The notes under the pieces: generated by a model | Told to the model about the DNA's origin: nothing | Seen by the model: only the letters and a program-made list of their open reading frames with translations | The model's database searches: none | In this document: piece by piece, positions 5,705-8,861 of the stretch | How the letters are laid out: each line of letters starts with the position of its first letter | Numbering within the stretch: the first letter of the stretch is position 1 | NCBI GenBank assembly: GCA_012521935.1 | Contig: JAAYLJ010000227.1 | Span: forward strand, 1 to 8,861 | DNA from: Campylobacteraceae bacterium | Lineage (GTDB): Bacteria; Campylobacterota; Campylobacteria; Campylobacterales; Campylobacteraceae | Length of the DNA: 8,861 nucleotides | Direction: 5' to 3' | Position numbers and translations under genes: made by a program

Positions 5705-6917
5705 CGTATGGCTCCATTAAAGGTTCAAGATCAGTTGCTAAAAGCTCGGGCTCTGAAAAAGGAGCCATTTTTGCTAAAAAATTCAACAAATCAATAACAA
5801 CTGAACCGTAAAAAAATTTTATACTTGGCTTATAAGACCATAATCTATCGGCATATGAGTAGTGATTAAATGGAATATCTCCTATCCCATCTTTATTTAA
5901 ATCATACCCTTCATATGTATCCCAATAGTTATTTTTCCATTCATTCATATGTAAATTATTCACACTATCAGCATTTACTACTGGCTCCATATTTCCTTTT
6001 ATAGTATTGTCTATAAAAATGGAAGCTTCTCTAATCCCTTGAAACTCAAGTCCACTTGAATTATAAAGAATCTTATTTCTTTTGTAAATATTTGGCTGAT
6101 CTGGCTGAAAAGGAGATTGATCATTAAAGATCCCACGAGCATTGTAAATCATGATGTTATCCTCAATGGTAAAACCAGAGGCATCTTTCATCCCAAGCCC
6201 AACTCCAAAAGCACCAATTGAGTTTCTTACTATATTTCCTGTTGCTACTGTACCGCTAGAGTACATAAAAAATATACCAACAGAGTTATATCTAAACTCA
6301 TTATCCCTAACTAAATTTTTACCCGCATACATAAAATGAAGCGAATATCTTCCATACTCACCATAGTTTCTATCTATCTCATTTCCACTTGAGTACCAAA
6401 CTACTAAATCTCTTGATTTGTGCAAAGTATTATCTGATACCACATTATCATGGGCATACCAAAGCCTAATTCCATCACCTCTTAAGCCCAAGGCATATGG
6501 CTTAGATGTAATGTAATTATTTATAACTTTAGATCTATTTACCTGCTGCAAATCAATCCCAAAAAGGGCATCTTCTATGTGGTTATTCTCTATTGTGATA
6601 TAATTTGAATCAACTGCAACTATGGCGCTATCTATCTTTTCATGGCTATCGCCAGATCCTCTAATGGTAAGGTTTTTAATCACAACATTGGAGCTTTTAA
6701 TGCTAATGATACTCCCTTTTTGTTCACCTACTATGTGTGCACTTTGATCTTTTCCATCAATAGTAATTGGCTTAGAAATAGTTATATTGCCATGATACTC
6801 TCCAGGCTCAAGTTCAATCACAGCTCCTCTTGGTGCTGCATCTATTGCTTCTTGAAGAGGGTTGGCAAAAAGGAGCACTAGGCTAAAAAACCATATGCTA
6901 AGCCATCTTAAAATCAT
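5685..6917 (-). CDS. nosD: NosD, periplasmic copper-centre assembly protein
   Basis: A 410-residue exported protein with a Sec signal peptide (about 1-18) and a right-handed parallel beta-helix of the NosD/CASH type. Repeated rungs of the form (V/I)xxNxI are spread from about 45 to 315 (for example NVVIKNLTIRGSG, YITIENNHIEDA, VSDNTLHKSRD, FTIEDNIMIYNARG). The family segment GDGIRLWYAHDN is at 147-158, and NNYWDTYEGYDLNKDGIGD at 329-347 includes an acidic DxNxDGxGD loop that could bind calcium. NosD receives Cu(I) from NosL, docks on NosY and inserts copper into NosZ. The last 35 residues hold a hydrophobic stretch (about 378-397) that may contact NosY or the membrane. An AAGGAT ribosome site sits within the end of nosB, 4 bases of gap separating the genes; the 3' end overlaps nosG by 20 bases. 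Confidence 0.94.
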   Translation of the reverse strand: MILRWLSIWFFSLVLLFANPLQEAIDAAPRGAVIELEPGEYHGNITISKPITIDGKDQSAHIVGEQKGSIISIKSSNVVIKNLTIRGSGDSHEKIDSAIVAVDSNYITIENNHIEDALFGIDLQQVNRSKVINNYITSKPYALGLRGDGIRLWYAHDNVVSDNTLHKSRDLVVWYSSGNEIDRNYGEYGRYSLHFMYAGKNLVRDNEFRYNSVGIFFMYSSGTVATGNIVRNSIGAFGVGLGMKDASGFTIEDNIMIYNARGIFNDQSPFQPDQPNIYKRNKILYNSSGLEFQGIREASIFIDNTIKGNMEPVVNADSVNNLHMNEWKNNYWDTYEGYDLNKDGIGDIPFNHYSYADRLWSYKPSIKFFYGSVVIDLLNFLAKMAPFSEPELLATDLEPLMEPYGAKTSK

Positions 6918-6921
6918 TGAA

Positions 6922-7689
6922 TTATCCTTCTTCTTTCAAAGATTTATTTTTAGAAAAAACAGCTAATAAGCTTAATATGCTAGCAACTACTAAGATGTAA
7001 AATCCAGTTGTTGGGTATGAGTGTGTTGTAAATTGAGCAACTTTACCATCTCCAAACACTGTTGGCATAAAAGGCTTAATAGTAAATGCACCCCAATCTT
7101 GCATATTGTGTCCATACCAGTAGAGCCACGCAGCATAAATTGCCACAAAACCTACAGGTAAAGCAATAGGAACTACCATTAAAACCCAAGAGAACTTTCC
7201 ATCCCAGTACATATACCCAATCATTCCAAGAGTCATAAGCAAAAATACATATGGCATTAAAGAAAACTCCAACTCTCCACCATGCTCCATTGGATACATT
7301 CCAATAAAGTGGTTAATAGTATTCATCTCATGAACCTCTCCACTAAAACCATCTAAGTGAAAAAAGACTGGTATTCCATCAGGAAAGGCATCTTTTGGGT
7401 AGTTTGGGGCTTCAAGTGAAACGCTCCATACTGGTATGCTAGCCATTCCAACTTCACCTCTAGCAGCTAGTAGTTTTTCAAGTGAGCCCTCTGTACCAGC
7501 TGGTGCTGTATGGTTCACATGTTGAAATACACTATACGCATCCCAAACCTTATAGGCTAAAGCTGGAATATCTTCAATTTGATGATTAGTTATCTTATCT
7601 TTAACCCCATAAAACCCAATGATAGGTATGGTAAAGCTAAATGTAAGTAACAGTAGTGCTAAAAGTGTAAAAACTTGATATTTTTTCAT
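6922..7689 (-). CDS. nosB: NosB, clade II-specific polytopic membrane protein
   Basis: A 255-residue membrane protein lying directly after nosZ, as in other clade II clusters. Predicted helices: about 7-28, 143-161, 166-190 and 228-246. Between the first and second is a large periplasmic domain (about 29-142) holding a His/Met-rich stretch at 111-136 (H111, H120, M122, H127, M131, M134, H136). A second conserved loop between helices 3 and 4 has YWYGHNMQDWGAF and PFMPTVFGDG. Genetic work in W. succinogenes found NosB necessary for N2O respiration, but its activity is not known; a role in maturation or in electron supply to NosZ has been considered. Identification rests on position, length, topology and these motifs. 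The ribosome site is GGGGG only 4 bases before the ATG. Confidence 0.9.
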   Translation of the reverse strand: MKKYQVFTLLALLLLTFSFTIPIIGFYGVKDKITNHQIEDIPALAYKVWDAYSVFQHVNHTAPAGTEGSLEKLLAARGEVGMASIPVWSVSLEAPNYPKDAFPDGIPVFFHLDGFSGEVHEMNTINHFIGMYPMEHGGELEFSLMPYVFLLMTLGMIGYMYWDGKFSWVLMVVPIALPVGFVAIYAAWLYWYGHNMQDWGAFTIKPFMPTVFGDGKVAQFTTHSYPTTGFYILVVASILSLLAVFSKNKSLKEEG

Positions 7690-7740
7690 ATTTCCCCCAA
7701 AAGGTATTTTGAGTTAAAAGCGGGGAAATCCCCGCCTTTT
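7690..7740 (-). promoter_or_regulatory. nosZ-nosB intergenic region with possible structure switch over the nosB ribosome site
   Basis: This is the only clear gap in the window (51 bases). Reading in transcript direction it holds, after the nosZ stop, the GC-rich hairpin listed separately, then an A/T spacer, then GGGGGAAAT immediately before the nosB ATG. The transcript segment ATTTCCCC of the hairpin (loop plus 3' arm, 7722-7729) is an exact reverse complement of GGGGAAAT (7690-7697), which contains the nosB ribosome site. The two pairings exclude each other. The complement is visible in the sequence; that it regulates anything is inference. Confidence 0.4.
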
Positions 7741-7742
7741 TT
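7716..7742 (-). terminator. GC-rich hairpin after nosZ, probable partial terminator or 3' end stabiliser
   Basis: Positions 7720-7735 form a perfect 6-bp stem, GCGGGG with CCCCGC, closed by a 4-base loop. In the nos direction the stem is followed by only four T (7719-7716) before AAC, so termination should be incomplete and some transcripts continue into nosB. On the opposite strand the stem is followed by C and six T (7737-7742), which is a better terminator, but no gene on that strand reads into it. The likely role is to give nosZ more mRNA or a more stable one than the downstream assembly genes. In an AT-rich genome such a stem stands out strongly. Confidence 0.65.
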
Positions 7743-8861
7743 AATGTAATCCTGCGTTTTCATCAATCCATTTCATGTATTCGATAATATCATGTACCTC
7801 TTCAGGCTTCATGTTTTGATTTGGCATACGCAAGTTAAATGCTTTAATCATAGCATCAATGTATGGGTTATTGTAGTGTTTTTCTGGAGTTAAGATAAAC
7901 TCATACAAGAATTGCTCTGCGTTTTCATGTCTTAAAAGAGCTCCTGTTAAGTCTGGTCCAGAACTTACTTTTCCAACCACGTGACATCCGCTACATCCGC
8001 CTCTATGGAAAGCTTCCTCACCTTTTTCAGCTTGTCTGCTCATTGGTGTAGCTAACTCTCTTGCAAGTTGGTTTTTAGCTCTTAAACCAACGTCAGCTGC
8101 TTTAACTAAATATTGCCATACTTGGTTTTCCCAAAGAATAGCTTGGTTTAAATCACCTTTTGCTTTAGCTTCATCAGCTTTCTCTTTAGTCTCTTTGATG
8201 TAGCTGTATTGATCTAGTGCATCCTCAACTAAAGCTTTGATAACTGGATAGTTTTGGAAGTTTTTCTCTTTCAAGAAAGCTACCACACTTTGAACAACTG
8301 CGTCAGTTGCATCATTTGTAGCAATAGTTTTTGCATACTCTGCTTTTAGCTCATCTTCAGTTAAGTTAGCTATCTCCATAGCTCTATAGTCTGGATAAGA
8401 TTTTTTAGGATCTTTAACATACAGATATCCCATCATCTCTAAGTGAAGAGCTGAACAAAACTCTGTACAATAGTAAGGGAATACTCCCTCTTGATCCGCT
8501 ATAAAAGTGACTGAACCTGTTTTACCTGGCTCAACTGAAACGTGTTGATTAAGTCCAGAAATACCAAAAGCGTGAGTCTCATCAACTGCTCTTTCTAAGT
8601 TTGTTACATAGAAAGTTACCTCATCACCTAAGTTAACAGTTACGTGCTCTGGGTTAAGGTGACTTCTAACAGCAGTCATATAGACTTTTACTTTATTTCC
8701 ATTTCTCTCAACTCTCTCTTGTCCTGCTAAAGTTGCACCCTCGTGCTTCTCTCCAGTTCTAGTATTTGTACCCATCTCATATGTTGTGATTGGGTTAATT
8801 TTACTTTTATGAATTGAGATAACATCATGAGGCTCACCTAAACCAATTGGTAAGTCATAAA
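7741..8861 (-). CDS. nosZ: NosZ, clade II nitrous oxide reductase with C-terminal cytochrome c domain (3' part)
   Basis: The frame is open from the right edge (first full codon at 8859) to TAA at 7741, giving the last 372 residues; the N-terminus and most CuZ ligands lie outside. Fragment residues 3-12 (LPIGLGEPHD) are a NosZ signature whose histidine is probably the last CuZ ligand. A cupredoxin domain follows with the CuA site: H96, then C131-T-E133-F-C135 and SAL-H139-LE-M142. Glu133 replaces the Trp of clade I enzymes, as in cytochrome oxidase subunit 2. A helical linker (about 150-275) leads to a class I cytochrome c domain with haem motif CSGCH (289-293) and a candidate Met ligand M345 (RMPNQNM). 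This fusion is typical of the Campylobacterota enzyme. It reduces N2O to N2 in the periplasm, taking electrons through the fused haem from NosC1/NosC2. A methionine codon at 8775 is internal, not the start. Confidence 0.97.
   Translation of the reverse strand, partial: YDLPIGLGEPHDVISIHKSKINPITTYEMGTNTRTGEKHEGATLAGQERVERNGNKVKVYMTAVRSHLNPEHVTVNLGDEVTFYVTNLERAVDETHAFGISGLNQHVSVEPGKTGSVTFIADQEGVFPYYCTEFCSALHLEMMGYLYVKDPKKSYPDYRAMEIANLTEDELKAEYAKTIATNDATDAVVQSVVAFLKEKNFQNYPVIKALVEDALDQYSYIKETKEKADEAKAKGDLNQAILWENQVWQYLVKAADVGLRAKNQLARELATPMSRQAEKGEEAFHRGGCSGCHVVGKVSSGPDLTGALLRHENAEQFLYEFILTPEKHYNNPYIDAMIKAFNLRMPNQNMKPEEVHDIIEYMKWIDENAGLH

Noticed and set aside
5590..5811. Plus-strand 73-codon frame across the nosD/nosG junction
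   Set aside because: Antisense to the overlapping ends of two conserved genes; no motif or ribosome site supports it.
6151..6881. Two plus-strand frames (6151-6339 and 6642-6881) opposite nosD
   Set aside because: Both lie wholly within the antisense of the beta-helix coding region and show no domain features.
5685..6917. Tandem protein repeats in nosD as a possible DNA repeat array
   Set aside because: The NxI-type periodicity is the normal beta-helix rung pattern; the DNA itself is not repeated.
7741..8775. A separate 344-residue cupredoxin-cytochrome protein starting at ATG 8775
   Set aside because: The frame stays open upstream to the window edge and reads the NosZ signature LPIGLGEPHD, so this Met is internal to NosZ.
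1..8861. CRISPR array, insertion sequence, tRNA or rRNA
   Set aside because: No spaced direct repeats, transposase frame, terminal inverted repeats or RNA-gene motifs were seen; the window is nearly all tightly packed coding sequence.

Overview
This window is most of a clade II (atypical) nitrous oxide reductase operon of the type found in Campylobacterota (formerly Epsilonproteobacteria). Evidence for the group is the gene content and order (nosZ-nosB-nosD-nosG-nosC1-nosC2-nosH-nosF-...-nosY), which matches the arrangement known from Wolinella succinogenes, the AT-rich composition, and the NosZ whose C-terminus carries a fused c-type cytochrome domain. The genus cannot be settled from the sequence alone.

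All 13 genes are on the minus strand, so the operon reads from the right edge to the left. From upstream to downstream: nosZ (3' part only, cut by the right edge), a GC-rich hairpin, nosB, nosD, nosG, nosC1, nosC2, nosH, nosF, a lipoprotein nosL, nosY, a second divergent NosL-like gene, a 90-residue membrane-anchored protein of unknown function, and the 5' part of a MacB/FtsX-type ABC permease cut by the left edge. Eight junctions overlap by 4 to 20 bases, one more (nosC2/nosH) has a 19-base gap and another (nosB/nosD) a 4-base gap. The only clear intergenic space is the 51 bases between nosZ and nosB. No promoter was found inside the window; the main one must lie upstream of nosZ.

The genes form three working modules. 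(1) Catalysis: NosZ reduces N2O to N2 in the periplasm through CuA and CuZ. (2) Electron delivery: the quinol-oxidising pair NosH (membrane, Fe-S) and NosG (Tat-exported, four Fe-S sites) plus two monohaem cytochromes c, NosC1 (lipoprotein) and NosC2 (membrane-anchored), feed electrons to NosZ; no nosR is present. (3) Copper-centre assembly: the NosD-NosF-NosY transporter/chaperone complex with the copper lipoprotein NosL. NosB is a clade II-specific membrane protein with a His/Met-rich periplasmic loop.

The least explained part is the left third: a second NosL paralogue that has lost most of the canonical copper-binding motif, the 90-residue orphan, and a second ABC-type permease, all translationally coupled to nosY. 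Together with the hairpin between nosZ and nosB, whose 3' arm can also pair with the nosB ribosome-binding site, these are the best places to look for something new.
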